NCBI RefSeq assembly: GCF_012932445.1
Contig: NZ_JAAIIJ010000018.1
Span: 23,982 to 87,981 of the forward strand
Direction of reading: 5' to 3'
Source: Bifidobacterium panos
Lineage (GTDB): Bacteria; Actinomycetota; Actinomycetes; Actinomycetales; Bifidobacteriaceae
DNA: 64,000 nucleotides
Shown: piece after piece, positions 33,368 to 42,448 of the stretch
Layout: each line of letters starts with the position of its first letter
Position numbering within the stretch: the first letter of the stretch is position 1
Program-made: the position numbers and the translations under genes
Notes under the pieces: generated by a model
What the model was told of the DNA's origin: nothing
The model's input: only the letters and a program-made list of their open reading frames with translations
The model's database searches: none

Positions 33368-34624
33368 TCAGATCTCGCGACTGGCGGCAGGGGCGGCGAA
33401 TGCCGGCAGGGCGCGGGGGGCGTTGAAGCCGCGGGCGGCGAACTCGTCGGCGATTTTCTGGGCGATCTCATGGCCCTGGCCCTTGTCGACCAGCGCGATG
33501 ATGGAGCCGCCGAAGCCGCCGCCGGTCATGCGCGCGCCGTATGCGCCATTGGCGCGGGCCACATCCACCGCTGTGTCGAGTTCGGGCACGGTGACTTCGT
33601 AATCGTCGCGCAGGGAATCGTGGGAGGCGTTGAACAGCTCGCCGGCCGTCTTGATGTCGCCTTGCGCGAACGCGTCGACAAACCGATCAACGCGGCCGAT
33701 TTCGGTGATGACGTGGCGCACGCGCTTCTTCATCGTCTCGTCGTCCAGCTTGGCGAGCACGTCGGCGAGCGCGGCATCGGCGATGGAACCGTCAGCGGCG
33801 GCCACGCCCTCGGCAACCGCGCGCAGGTTATCCGCACCCAGAACACGCGCGGCCTCTTCGCAGGTGGCGCGGCGCTGCGCGTACTGGCCGTCGTTGAGCT
33901 GATGGGGAGCCTGGGTGTCCAGCACCAGCAGTTCCAAGCCGTACTTGTCCAAATCGAACTCTTTCGGGGAAACGCTTTCGAGAGGCGTCAACCCCGGCTT
34001 GCAGTCAAGGCGGATGGCATGCCCCAGCGAGCAACGCATGGAGGCGTTCTGATCCAGCCCGCCGGTGGAAGCTCCGGCCATGTCGTTCTCGGACTTGATG
34101 GCGGCCTCAATCAGCGTGACGCGGCCGGCGTCGGTGGAACCGTAGCCCAAGCCGAACACCTCATCCAAGGCGAGCGCGGTGGAGCAAGTCATGGCGGCCG
34201 ACGAGCTCAGCCCGCTTCCCAGCGGCACGCACGACGAGAACGCCGCATCGAAACCACGAACCGCGTCAAAACCGGCTTCGCGCAACGCCCACGCCACACC
34301 CACCGGGTAGGCGGCCCAGCCTTGCACCGCCCCGGCCTGCAACTCGCGCAAGTCGGCTTCAGCCACCTCGCCCGGGTTCACGTCGGAAACCACACGCACC
34401 GTCGTGTCCTCGCGCGGCTTCAACGCGATGAATGTGCGATGCGGCAGCGCGATGGGCAGGCACAGGCCGGCGTTGTAATCGGTGTGCTCGCCGATCAGGT
34501 TCACGCGCCCGGGAGCCGCCCATACGCCCTCGGGTTTGCAGCCGTATGCTTTGATGAACAGTTCGGCGGCGGCGCTTACGCCGATATCGTGCGACATCGG
34601 CTCGATGAATTCAACAGCAGTCAT
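33368..34624 (-). CDS. galK: Galactokinase
   Basis: A 418-residue GHMP kinase: the galactokinase signature GRVNLIGEHTDYNAGLCLPIA near the N-terminus, the ATP motif PLGSGLSSSAAMT and the C-terminal GARMTGGGFGGSIIAL. It phosphorylates galactose at C1. ATG 34624 (MTAVEFIEPM) has AAGGA upstream; a longer frame to 34672 would overlap galT. It lies 16 bp after galT in the deoR-galT-galK operon. Confidence 0.96.
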   Translation of the reverse strand: MTAVEFIEPMSHDIGVSAAAELFIKAYGCKPEGVWAAPGRVNLIGEHTDYNAGLCLPIALPHRTFIALKPREDTTVRVVSDVNPGEVAEADLRELQAGAVQGWAAYPVGVAWALREAGFDAVRGFDAAFSSCVPLGSGLSSSAAMTCSTALALDEVFGLGYGSTDAGRVTLIEAAIKSENDMAGASTGGLDQNASMRCSLGHAIRLDCKPGLTPLESVSPKEFDLDKYGLELLVLDTQAPHQLNDGQYAQRRATCEEAARVLGADNLRAVAEGVAAADGSIADAALADVLAKLDDETMKKRVRHVITEIGRVDRFVDAFAQGDIKTAGELFNASHDSLRDDYEVTVPELDTAVDVARANGAYGARMTGGGFGGSIIALVDKGQGHEIAQKIADEFAARGFNAPRALPAFAAPAASREI

Positions 34625-34640
34625 TGGGGGGTCCTTGCAA

Positions 34641-35891
34641 TCAGTCGGCGATATCGATGGGGCCGAGCTCATGGAAGCGCTTGGCGATGAGTTCGGGCGT
34701 GGTGTCGGAAATCCAAGCGGCCATGCCGGATTCGGAGCCGGCCAGATACTTGATCTTGTTGGCGGCGCGCCTGAACGAGAAGAACTGCAGATTCAGACGG
34801 TAGTTTTCGCGGCGCGGGTCGCGGATCGGCGCCTGATGCCAAGCCGCGATATACGGCAAGTCCATGCCCTTGCCGTCGCCCTTGTCGAAGAAGGCGTTGC
34901 CGCGCTTGAGCAGTGTGGAATACATCACCGCCAAATCCCAGCGCTCGTCATCGTTCAGCTCGTCCAGCGTGAGCACGTCGCGCACCGGGGCCACATGCAC
35001 TTCCAAAGGCCAGCGGGCGGCGGCGGGCACGTAGGCCACCCACGAATGGTTGCGCATCACCACGCGCTCGCCCGCTTCGATTTCGGCGTTCATGATGTCC
35101 TTGAGCAGGTTGCCGCCGGTCTTGCTGTGATAGGCCTCGGTGTGCTTGAGCTCGGTTTCCATCTTCGGGGCCACGAACGGATAGCAGTAGACCTGGCCGT
35201 GCGGGTGCGCCAGCGACACGCCGATTTCGGCGCCATGGTTCTCGAAGGGGAAGATCTGCTCGATGCCTTCCATCTTGGAGATTTCCGCGGTGCGGAACGC
35301 CCACGCCTCGACCACCGTGCGCAGACGGGAGACGGGCAGGTCGGCCGGCAGACCGTTCTCGTCCGGGTCGAAGCAGATGACTTCGCAACGGCCCGCGGCC
35401 ATCTTCTTCTCCCACAGCGGGTTGCCGTCCACATATTCCACCGCCTCGCTTCGGCCGGGCACGCGCACCATCGAGGGGAAGCGGTTCTCGAAAACGACCA
35501 CGTTGTAATCGGTGTCGGGCACCTCGCCGTCCTGATACGGGCTGCCCGGCTTGCGCGCGGCCAGCGGGTTGCCCGTGGCCGTGGCACCGGGGCCGGCTGT
35601 GATCGGGCGGTTCATGCGCGCGGTGGCCATCGGAATCCAGTCGCCGGTGAGCGGGTCGCGGCGCATTTCGGGCGCGGCGTAAGGCACTTCCTCGCCCGCG
35701 GCGTTCAGCTGGTTGGCGAAACGATAGGCGAGCTGGCGGGGGTCGGTGAGTTCGCGGGTCTTGGCTCCGGACACATAGTCGGGGTCGTCATCGAGATAGA
35801 AAAAATCACGTCCGTCCGCAAGGGTGGTCGGCGTGATGCGAATATGTTCCTTCGCATATTCTCCGGGCGTATAGGCCGCGAAATCAGTCAT
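34641..35891 (-). CDS. galT: Galactose-1-phosphate uridylyltransferase
   Basis: 416 residues. The histidine triad-like active site is GVSLAHPHGQVYCYPF, with the zinc and substrate blocks ENHGAEIG and HQAPIRDPRRENYRLN. It transfers UMP between UDP-glucose and galactose-1-P, forming UDP-galactose for GalE. The start ATG 35891 overlaps the deoR stop by 8 bp, so translation is coupled; the longer ORF to 35936 is rejected. Confidence 0.96.
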   Translation of the reverse strand: MTDFAAYTPGEYAKEHIRITPTTLADGRDFFYLDDDPDYVSGAKTRELTDPRQLAYRFANQLNAAGEEVPYAAPEMRRDPLTGDWIPMATARMNRPITAGPGATATGNPLAARKPGSPYQDGEVPDTDYNVVVFENRFPSMVRVPGRSEAVEYVDGNPLWEKKMAAGRCEVICFDPDENGLPADLPVSRLRTVVEAWAFRTAEISKMEGIEQIFPFENHGAEIGVSLAHPHGQVYCYPFVAPKMETELKHTEAYHSKTGGNLLKDIMNAEIEAGERVVMRNHSWVAYVPAAARWPLEVHVAPVRDVLTLDELNDDERWDLAVMYSTLLKRGNAFFDKGDGKGMDLPYIAAWHQAPIRDPRRENYRLNLQFFSFRRAANKIKYLAGSESGMAAWISDTTPELIAKRFHELGPIDIAD

Positions 35892-36702
35892 GGTATTCCT
35901 TTCCATCGTCTTGGCTGAAGTCGATTTGTTGTGCAAGCACGAGCTCGTCCACCAGTTCCCTGGTCTTGGCGGCGGTGTCGGCGTCGAGGCCGTCGTCGGT
36001 GATCACCGTGTTCACCTGGTCGAAGCGCGCGAACAGCGACAGCGACGTGCAGCTCCACTTGGTGTGATCCGTGAGGATGATGGTGCGATCGGCGATGTCC
36101 ATCATTGCGATATCGGTGGCGGCCTCCAGCGAGTTGGGCATCAGGAAGCCGCGCGGGATGGACACGGAATGCGTGCCGAGGAACACGGTGTTGACGCGCA
36201 GGGAGGCGATCACCTTGTCTGCGATGGGGCCGACCAGGGAGTTGGAGCGGGTGGTCACGCCGCCGGTGACGATGACTTCGACGTCCTTGGATTCGAGCGC
36301 CTGCACCAGCTCGGCCACGGGAATCGAATTGGTGAGAATGGTGATGCCGCTGGCCTGCTGGCTTTCCAGCAGATGCTGCGCGAACACATACGCCGTGGTG
36401 CCGCCGCCGATGGCGATCACGTCGCCGGGTGCCACGTATTTGACGGCTTCCTGGGCGATGGCGTCCTTCAAACCAATGTCCATCTGCGATTTGACGGAGA
36501 ACAGCGGCTCGCTCAGCAGCGTGCTGGTGGTGACGGCACCGCCGTGCACGCGCTTCAACAACCCTTTGTCCGCCAGTTCGGCGATATCCCGACGAATGGT
36601 CATCGCGGAAACGCCCAGTTCCTTGCTCAGGGCCGTAATACGCACGGCACCTCTGGTGCGCAACCGACTGAGGATCAGATGCTGACGCTGTGACGAAATC
36701 AT
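35884..36702 (-). CDS. DeoR-family transcriptional regulator of the gal operon
   Basis: 272 residues: an N-terminal DeoR HTH (MISSQRQHLILSRLRTRGAVRITALSKELGVSAMTIRRDIAELADKGLLKRVHGGAV) and a DeoRC sensor domain with GDVIAIGGGTTAYVFAQHL. It is first gene of deoR-galT-galK and so likely senses a galactose metabolite. The start at 36702 is supported by a promoter whose -10 ends 7 bp upstream, implying a leaderless message; the frame to 36720 would include the -10. Confidence 0.9.
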   Translation of the reverse strand: MISSQRQHLILSRLRTRGAVRITALSKELGVSAMTIRRDIAELADKGLLKRVHGGAVTTSTLLSEPLFSVKSQMDIGLKDAIAQEAVKYVAPGDVIAIGGGTTAYVFAQHLLESQQASGITILTNSIPVAELVQALESKDVEVIVTGGVTTRSNSLVGPIADKVIASLRVNTVFLGTHSVSIPRGFLMPNSLEAATDIAMMDIADRTIILTDHTKWSCTSLSLFARFDQVNTVITDDGLDADTAAKTRELVDELVLAQQIDFSQDDGKEYHD

Positions 36703-36708
36703 GCGAAC

Positions 36709-36737
36709 ATTATCGCACACAACAGAGCATAATTCAA
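36709..36737 (-). promoter_or_regulatory. Promoter of deoR-galT-galK
   Basis: On the minus strand TTGAAT (36732-36737), a 17-bp spacer and GATAAT (36709-36714). Transcription would start at or next to the ATG at 36702, i.e. a leaderless mRNA. Confidence 0.6.
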
Positions 36738-36785
36738 AACAGCTTGTGCGCTTTGTGTCGTATTATGTGCTATTCGGCTATCTGG

Positions 36786-37973
36786 CTATTCGACATCCAC
36801 CCCAACAGCGTCAGACACATGCGCGAAGCCGTCGCGCCGCAGCAACTCAGCCAGCCCGCGCTTGAGCACGGTAATCTGCTGGGGGCCGCGATACATCAGC
36901 AAGGAAATAAACATCACCAAATCAGCACCCGCGCGAATCCGCGAATATGCCTGTTCGGCAGTGAACACGCCGCCAATGCCGGCAATGGCGAAACGGCTGC
37001 CATACGCGCGGCGCACCTGAGCCACCAGCGCCTCGGAAGCGCGGGTGCAAGGCCCGCCGGACAAGCCGCCCTCCCAGTCGCGCGGAATGTCAAGACCGTT
37101 GCGGTCCTTCTGCAGGTTCGCCAGCGACACGCCCTGCACGTTATGGGCGGCCAGCACATCAAGCAGTTCGCGCATCTCGCCCCACGGCTTGTTCAGCGGC
37201 ATCTTGACCAGCGTGGGCTGCGGGCGCTCGACTTTGTCAAGCTCGGTGAACAGCTTGTCAAGATTCTCAGGGCTGGCGGTGAACGGCTCGCCCGCGGTGG
37301 TGTTCGGGCAGGAGATGTTCACCTCCACCATGGCGGTGCGGCCCGCGGCGCGGCGCATCGAGATGCAGTAATCCTCGATGCCTTCGTCCAGATCGCCCAC
37401 CTTATCGTCGTTGGTGCGGGCGATGGAGACGGACATCTGCATCTCTCGCGCGCTGCGCCAAGCCTGCTCGGCGCGGTCGATCACCTTGTCGGAACCCATA
37501 TTGGCCAAGCCCACATGCACCATCATCGAATCGTATTCGGGCAGGCGGTGGAACCACGGCTTGGGATTGCCCTGGCATGGGCGCGAAGTGGTGGAGCCCA
37601 CGGTTTCAAAGCCGAAACCGGCGTTGTCCAGCAGCACCGGCATGTCGCAGTTCTTATCGAGGCCCGCCGACAAGCCGAACGGGTTGGCGAACTGCACGCC
37701 CATCACCTCGGTTTCGAGAATCGGGTCGCTGTAGTTGAGCATCGTGCGGCAGGCCCACATCAGCGGCGGCACTTTCTTGGTCACTTCGCAAAACTTAAGC
37801 ATGCTCTCGTGCGCCTCGTCCGGCGGCAGATTGAACACAAAGTTCGGCTGGATGATGTGCTTATAGCCGAAAGTGAACAGATCAGTGGTGGCCTTATTGA
37901 CGGCGTCATGCCAGAAATTCTCGGAAACATAAGTTTTATCGGCCATGTCCGCCGCGTTCGTCATGTCTGTCAT
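36786..37973 (-). CDS. pyrD: Dihydroorotate dehydrogenase, class 2-like
   Basis: 395 residues with the class 2 layout: an N-terminal helical region (LPPDEAHESMLKF), GLSAGLDKNCDMP, FETVGSTTSRPCQGNPKPWFHRLPEYDSM and the FMN-binding end IAGIGGVFTAEQAYSRIRAGADLVM. It oxidises dihydroorotate in pyrimidine synthesis. The active-site loop reads NISCPNT, with Cys where quinone-dependent class 2 enzymes carry the catalytic Ser; Cys is the class 1 residue. ATG 37973 has GAAAGG 7 nt upstream. Confidence 0.88.
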   Translation of the reverse strand: MTDMTNAADMADKTYVSENFWHDAVNKATTDLFTFGYKHIIQPNFVFNLPPDEAHESMLKFCEVTKKVPPLMWACRTMLNYSDPILETEVMGVQFANPFGLSAGLDKNCDMPVLLDNAGFGFETVGSTTSRPCQGNPKPWFHRLPEYDSMMVHVGLANMGSDKVIDRAEQAWRSAREMQMSVSIARTNDDKVGDLDEGIEDYCISMRRAAGRTAMVEVNISCPNTTAGEPFTASPENLDKLFTELDKVERPQPTLVKMPLNKPWGEMRELLDVLAAHNVQGVSLANLQKDRNGLDIPRDWEGGLSGGPCTRASEALVAQVRRAYGSRFAIAGIGGVFTAEQAYSRIRAGADLVMFISLLMYRGPQQITVLKRGLAELLRRDGFAHVSDAVGVDVE

Positions 37974-38002
37974 GTTCATCCTTTCAGTTCGCGCCGCTCG
38001 CT

Positions 38003-39226
38003 TCAGAATGCACCGCGCACGTACTGCGGCGGGTAGCCGGCATCCTGAACGGGCACACCGAGTTTGTGGGCCGCGCGCAGCGGCCAGTACGGGTCACGCA
38101 AGGCCGCGCGACCGATTTCGATGGCGTCGGCCCGCCCTTTGGCGAGAATCTTCTGCGCCTGCTTTGGCTTGGTGATCAACCCCACCGCCGTCACCGGCAT
38201 ATTGGCGCGCGCACGCACTTCGGCGGCGAACGGCACCTGATAATTCGGTTTGACGGGCACCGTGACACCGGAGACCATGCCTCCGGTGGACACGTCCATC
38301 AAATCTACACCATGTTCCTTGAGCATTCGAGAGAGCACCACCGTCTGCTCCAAGTCCCAGCCGCCGGCCGCCCAGTCCGTAGCGGAAATACGCACCAATA
38401 GCGGCATGTCCTGAGGAATGACGGCGCGAACCGCGTCCACGACCTCGACGAGGAAACGAGTGCGCCCCTCGAAACTGCCACCGTATTCGTCCTGACGCAC
38501 ATTGCTCAGCGGGTCGAGGAACTGCGAGACGAGATAGCCGTGCGCACCATGAATCTCAATCGCCTGGAAACCGGCATCGACGGCACGGCGCGCGGCGGCC
38601 GCGAACGCCTCGACAATGCCGTGAATCTCATCCACGCCCAACTCACGCGGCATCGCATAACGCCCATAGGCGACCTCGCTGGGCGCCACGGTGGGCCAAC
38701 CGCCGTGGTCAAGCGGCACACTGCCGCGCACATACCCGGCCCCGAACGAGCCGGTCGAGCCTTTACGCCCCGCGTGATTGAGCTGAACGGCCATGACGGT
38801 GCCCGTGGCCTTGACCGCGTCGACGATCCAGCGCCAGGAGTCAATCTGGCCGTCTTCCCACAAGCCCACATCGTGCGGCGAGATGCGCCCTTCGGGGCAC
38901 ACGGCGGTCGCTTCGGCGATGATCATGCCGAAGCCGCCCATCGCGCGCGACACATAATGCTGATAGTGGAACGGCGTGGGGCGGCCGTCGCCGGCGAACA
39001 CCGAGAACATGTCCATCGGTGGCAACCAGATGCGGTTGCGCACCGTCAGCCCGCGCAGCTGCATCGGGTCGAAGAGTTTCGCCGGTTCGTGACGCTCGAC
39101 GCCCCGACCGCCTGCATCGGATATGGAAGCCTCGTCGTGCTTGGGCGCATTCGGCCCCGCGCCGTCCCTGTCGGACGGTTTTGCGGCACCGAACCCGCGG
39201 AAATCGAAATCAAGCTTCTCTGCCAT
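38003..39226 (-). CDS. NADH:flavin oxidoreductase / old yellow enzyme family
   Basis: 407 residues. After a 45-residue low-complexity N-terminus comes a YqjM-like OYE barrel: LFDPMQLRGLTVRNRIWLPPMDMFS, VQLNHAGRKGST, the catalytic pair in IEIHGAHGYLVSQFLDPLSNVRQDEYGGSFEGRTRF and C-terminal DAIEIGRAALRDPYWPLRAAHKLG. It reduces activated C=C bonds with FMN; the natural substrate is unknown. GTGAGGAG lies upstream of ATG 39226. It lies 29 bp before pyrD and is probably co-transcribed. Confidence 0.9.
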   Translation of the reverse strand: MAEKLDFDFRGFGAAKPSDRDGAGPNAPKHDEASISDAGGRGVERHEPAKLFDPMQLRGLTVRNRIWLPPMDMFSVFAGDGRPTPFHYQHYVSRAMGGFGMIIAEATAVCPEGRISPHDVGLWEDGQIDSWRWIVDAVKATGTVMAVQLNHAGRKGSTGSFGAGYVRGSVPLDHGGWPTVAPSEVAYGRYAMPRELGVDEIHGIVEAFAAAARRAVDAGFQAIEIHGAHGYLVSQFLDPLSNVRQDEYGGSFEGRTRFLVEVVDAVRAVIPQDMPLLVRISATDWAAGGWDLEQTVVLSRMLKEHGVDLMDVSTGGMVSGVTVPVKPNYQVPFAAEVRARANMPVTAVGLITKPKQAQKILAKGRADAIEIGRAALRDPYWPLRAAHKLGVPVQDAGYPPQYVRGAF

Positions 39227-39376
39227 GGCTCCTCACTATCATCACGAATCATTACGACGGCAATCCGTCTTTTATTCTATCCCGATATCAACTTGGGCCG
39301 CCCTCACAAGACGACCCAAGCACACGCGGCATGCGACTTAAGTTAGTTGGTAATTAGTCGGTGCCGTTATCCGTTA

Positions 39377-41551
39377 TTAATTTGTGTTGCTCGTTGTGGT
39401 TTTCGAAGTGGTGCTGCTGGTGGTCAGGTATTTGTTGTCGGGATTGCCGTAATCGTTGTTGATGGGAATCTGCGCGGTATCCAGATAGTTCTGCATGAAG
39501 TTCTTCCACGCCGACATCGCGATATAGGAACCGGTCCAGGAGGAGTAATACACGCCATTGATTCGCTTGTTGTCGAACGACACCGGCGTTTCGGCATTGC
39601 CCACGGCCACAAAGGTGGACACCTGAGGCACGAACCCGGCCGTCAGCATGTAGGTGTCTTCGTTCGTTCCCGTCTTGGCGAAGGTCTTGCGCCCGTTGGC
39701 GAGCTGCGCGCCTGACGCAATGCCGCGCGTCACGCCTTGGTTGAGCGCATACGCAGTGGTCTGGGCAATGGCCGGATCGATGGCCTGATGGCAATTCGCC
39801 GAAGGCACCTTGTATTCGTTGCCTGACTGGTCGGTCATCTTGGTGATGGCGATCGGGGTGCATTCCACGCCGTTGGCGGCGATGGTGGCGTACACATTCG
39901 CCATGGTCAGCGGCGACGCCTGCGCGGATCCGATGACCATCGAGGGCTGGAAGGACGTCTCGTCGTAAACGTCTTCCTTGCCTTGGATCGAGTTGTGATA
40001 GCCCATGTCCTTCGCGGCATCGGCAATGGCGCACAAGCCGATCTGCGAAGCCATCGAGGCCTGAACCGTGTTGTGCGACTGCACCAGGCCCTGCAACGGC
40101 GTCTCGTTCACCACGTTGCCGCCGCCCGCGTTCTGCAACGACCAAGTTCCGCCGAACTCGTAACCGTTGCAGTTGAATTTCGATTGGCTGATGCTGGTGC
40201 TATTGCGCAACGTCTGGTTGATTGACTTGCCCTTCTGCATCCAGGCGACCATATTGATCGGCTTCCATGTCGAGGCGGGCTGGAAGCCCCAACCGCCGCC
40301 ATCGACCTGATCGACGGCGTAATTCACGGCCGTTCTGGTCGAATCGCTCTTCGCCAAATCCGTCGCGTCATACGTGCGGTTCAGGCCGAAACCGAGCACT
40401 TCGCCTGTGCCGGGCCTGATGGAGGCGATGGCGACTTCGAAGCCCGTCTCGTCGTCGGGCGGAATGGTGGCGCGCGCCGTCTCCATGGCAATGCGATTGG
40501 CGTTCACATCCATCGTGGTCACGATGGTCAGACCGCCCTCTTTGAGCAGTCTGTTGCGTTCCTCTTCGGTTTCGCCGAATTCCTTGTTGTTGAGAATCTG
40601 ATGCGTGACGTAATCGCAGAAGAACGCGGCGTCCCCGGCCACCTGACAGCCGGAATCGACGTTCTGGATATTGAGCGTATCCTTCAGCGGGGTATTGACC
40701 GCCTCATCATGTTCTTCTTGGCTGATGTACTCCTCCTGAAGCATCAGATCAAGCACGATGTTGCGCTGATTCTCCGATTCCTCAAGGTTGCCCTCGTCTG
40801 AAGGATCGTATTTCGCCGGGTTCTTCGTGATGGCGGCGATGGTGGCCGCCTGCACGATGCTCAGATCCTTGGCCGACGTGTTGAAGTAACGCTTCGCGGC
40901 GCTTTCCACGCCGTACAGATTATAGTTGCCGAACTGCGCGATGTTCAGATATCCCTGCAATATCTCGGCTTTGGAATATTGCTTCTCCATCTGCACGGCG
41001 ATCAGCATCTCGCGCACCTTACGCGCGATGGTCTGTTCGGAGGCATGGTATTGCGCGATGGGATCGTCGTCGTCACGCGCCTGCATGGAAAGCACGTTCT
41101 TGACGTACTGCTGGGTGAGGGATGAACCGCCCTGCATATCACCCTTCTTGACGAAAGTTTGGAAGAAAGCGCGCATCACGCCCTGCACATCCACGCCGTT
41201 GTGCTGGAAGAAACGCCGATCCTCACGAGCCACCACAGCCCACTGCATCGGCTTGGAAATCTGCTTCAGAGGCACCACCGTGCGGTTGTCCGCATAAAAT
41301 TCCGCGATTTTCGTGGTGCCGTCGGAGGCATACATCACGGATTTCTGCGGCAGGGACGTCACATCGAAATTAACACCCTCGACCTTGAGCGAGGGCACCA
41401 CCGCCTTCGCCACCGAATTTACCCCGAATACCAGGGGGGATAGCATTGCGGTCAGCGCCACCCCACCACATACGCACAGCATGACATAGGTAAGCAATAG
41501 TGAAAACACACGTCGGAGCGTCAGGGTGTTCTTTTTCGGCATGTCATACAT
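39377..41551 (-). CDS. Class A penicillin-binding protein (bifunctional)
   Basis: 724 residues. One N-terminal membrane helix (about 15-40) is followed by a glycosyltransferase 51 domain with the catalytic Glu in VVAREDRRFFQHNGVD and GGSSLTQQYVKN. A transpeptidase domain has SxxK as STWK (in FQPASTWKPINM), SxN as SHN (LVQSHNTVQ) and KTG in FAKTGTNED. It polymerises and cross-links peptidoglycan. The Thr/Ser-rich C-terminus (TTSSTTSKTTTSNTN) is probably exposed. Starts at 41551 or 41542 are both possible; no clear RBS. Confidence 0.94.
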   Translation of the reverse strand: MYDMPKKNTLTLRRVFSLLLTYVMLCVCGGVALTAMLSPLVFGVNSVAKAVVPSLKVEGVNFDVTSLPQKSVMYASDGTTKIAEFYADNRTVVPLKQISKPMQWAVVAREDRRFFQHNGVDVQGVMRAFFQTFVKKGDMQGGSSLTQQYVKNVLSMQARDDDDPIAQYHASEQTIARKVREMLIAVQMEKQYSKAEILQGYLNIAQFGNYNLYGVESAAKRYFNTSAKDLSIVQAATIAAITKNPAKYDPSDEGNLEESENQRNIVLDLMLQEEYISQEEHDEAVNTPLKDTLNIQNVDSGCQVAGDAAFFCDYVTHQILNNKEFGETEEERNRLLKEGGLTIVTTMDVNANRIAMETARATIPPDDETGFEVAIASIRPGTGEVLGFGLNRTYDATDLAKSDSTRTAVNYAVDQVDGGGWGFQPASTWKPINMVAWMQKGKSINQTLRNSTSISQSKFNCNGYEFGGTWSLQNAGGGNVVNETPLQGLVQSHNTVQASMASQIGLCAIADAAKDMGYHNSIQGKEDVYDETSFQPSMVIGSAQASPLTMANVYATIAANGVECTPIAITKMTDQSGNEYKVPSANCHQAIDPAIAQTTAYALNQGVTRGIASGAQLANGRKTFAKTGTNEDTYMLTAGFVPQVSTFVAVGNAETPVSFDNKRINGVYYSSWTGSYIAMSAWKNFMQNYLDTAQIPINNDYGNPDNKYLTTSSTTSKTTTSNTN

Positions 41552-41587
41552 ACTATAAGGGTGGCTGTACCACGCGCATAGCGAAAA

Positions 41588-42301
41588 TTATCTGCGCGAG
41601 CGGCGAATCAGCATGCCCGGCTGATAGATGATGATCGAACGACCCTCGCGCGCAATCCATCCGCGGTTCGCGAAATCCATCAACGCCTTGTTCACCGTTT
41701 CGCGGCTGGAGCCCACCAGTTGCGCCAGTTCCTCCTGCGTCAGGTCGTGCGGAACCTTCAGCCCCTCCTCCACCGGCTCGCCGAAGCGGGACGCGAGGTT
41801 GAGCAGCGTCTTGGCCAAACGCGCCGGAACGTCCATGAACACCAAGTCGGAGATCCGCTCGTTGTTGTCGCGCATGCGGCCAGCCAGAACCTGGAGCATA
41901 TCGACGGCCACGAGGGGATGCTGTCCGAGCCATTGGAACAGCACCTCGCGCTCAAGCCACACCACACGCGTGTCATTGCACATCGCCAGCGCGGACGCCG
42001 TGCGCGGGCCGCCGTTCGGGTCGAAGACGGGAATCTCGCCGAGCATCTCCCCGGGGGCATAGATGGACAGCAATTGCACGCGATGATCGGCGGCCTGCCT
42101 GATGAGTTTGACACGTCCGGCCTGCAGGAAATACACGCGATGGTCGGTGCCTCCTTGGCTGAAGATCGCGTCGCCTTTGTCGTATACGCCTTGGTTGAGG
42201 TGTTCGATCAGCTCCTCGGCCCGGTCGGGAGAAACCTGCTTGAATAGTGCGGTGTGCAACAGAATGTTTTCCTGCTGTGGCATTGCATTCGGACTTTGCA
42301 T
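41588..42301 (-). CDS. Crp/Fnr-family regulator, GlxR-like
   Basis: About 237 residues: a cyclic-nucleotide-binding domain (GDAIFSQGGTDHRVYFLQAGRVKLI and PGEMLGEIPVFDPNGGPRTASALA) and a C-terminal winged helix (HDLTQEELAQLVGSSRETVNKALMDFANRGWI). The recognition helix GSSRETVNKAL is nearly that of corynebacterial GlxR, so a global CRP-type role is likely. Whether cAMP binds cannot be judged. Start candidates: 42301 (MQSPNAMPQQ), 42283 and 42355. Confidence 0.88.
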   Translation of the reverse strand: MQSPNAMPQQENILLHTALFKQVSPDRAEELIEHLNQGVYDKGDAIFSQGGTDHRVYFLQAGRVKLIRQAADHRVQLLSIYAPGEMLGEIPVFDPNGGPRTASALAMCNDTRVVWLEREVLFQWLGQHPLVAVDMLQVLAGRMRDNNERISDLVFMDVPARLAKTLLNLASRFGEPVEEGLKVPHDLTQEELAQLVGSSRETVNKALMDFANRGWIAREGRSIIIYQPGMLIRRSRR

Positions 42302-42448
42302 CACCTTGTACCAACTTTCCGCCGAACTCTTTTCGGCTATCATGCGGTTCGTCATTGACCGTGCGTCATATTTTAGCTCACCATCTCGTCGAGGCCATCA
42401 TGCACCCCCGTGAGCGATTCGTGAGCTACATCACTTGGAAATCCGGGG

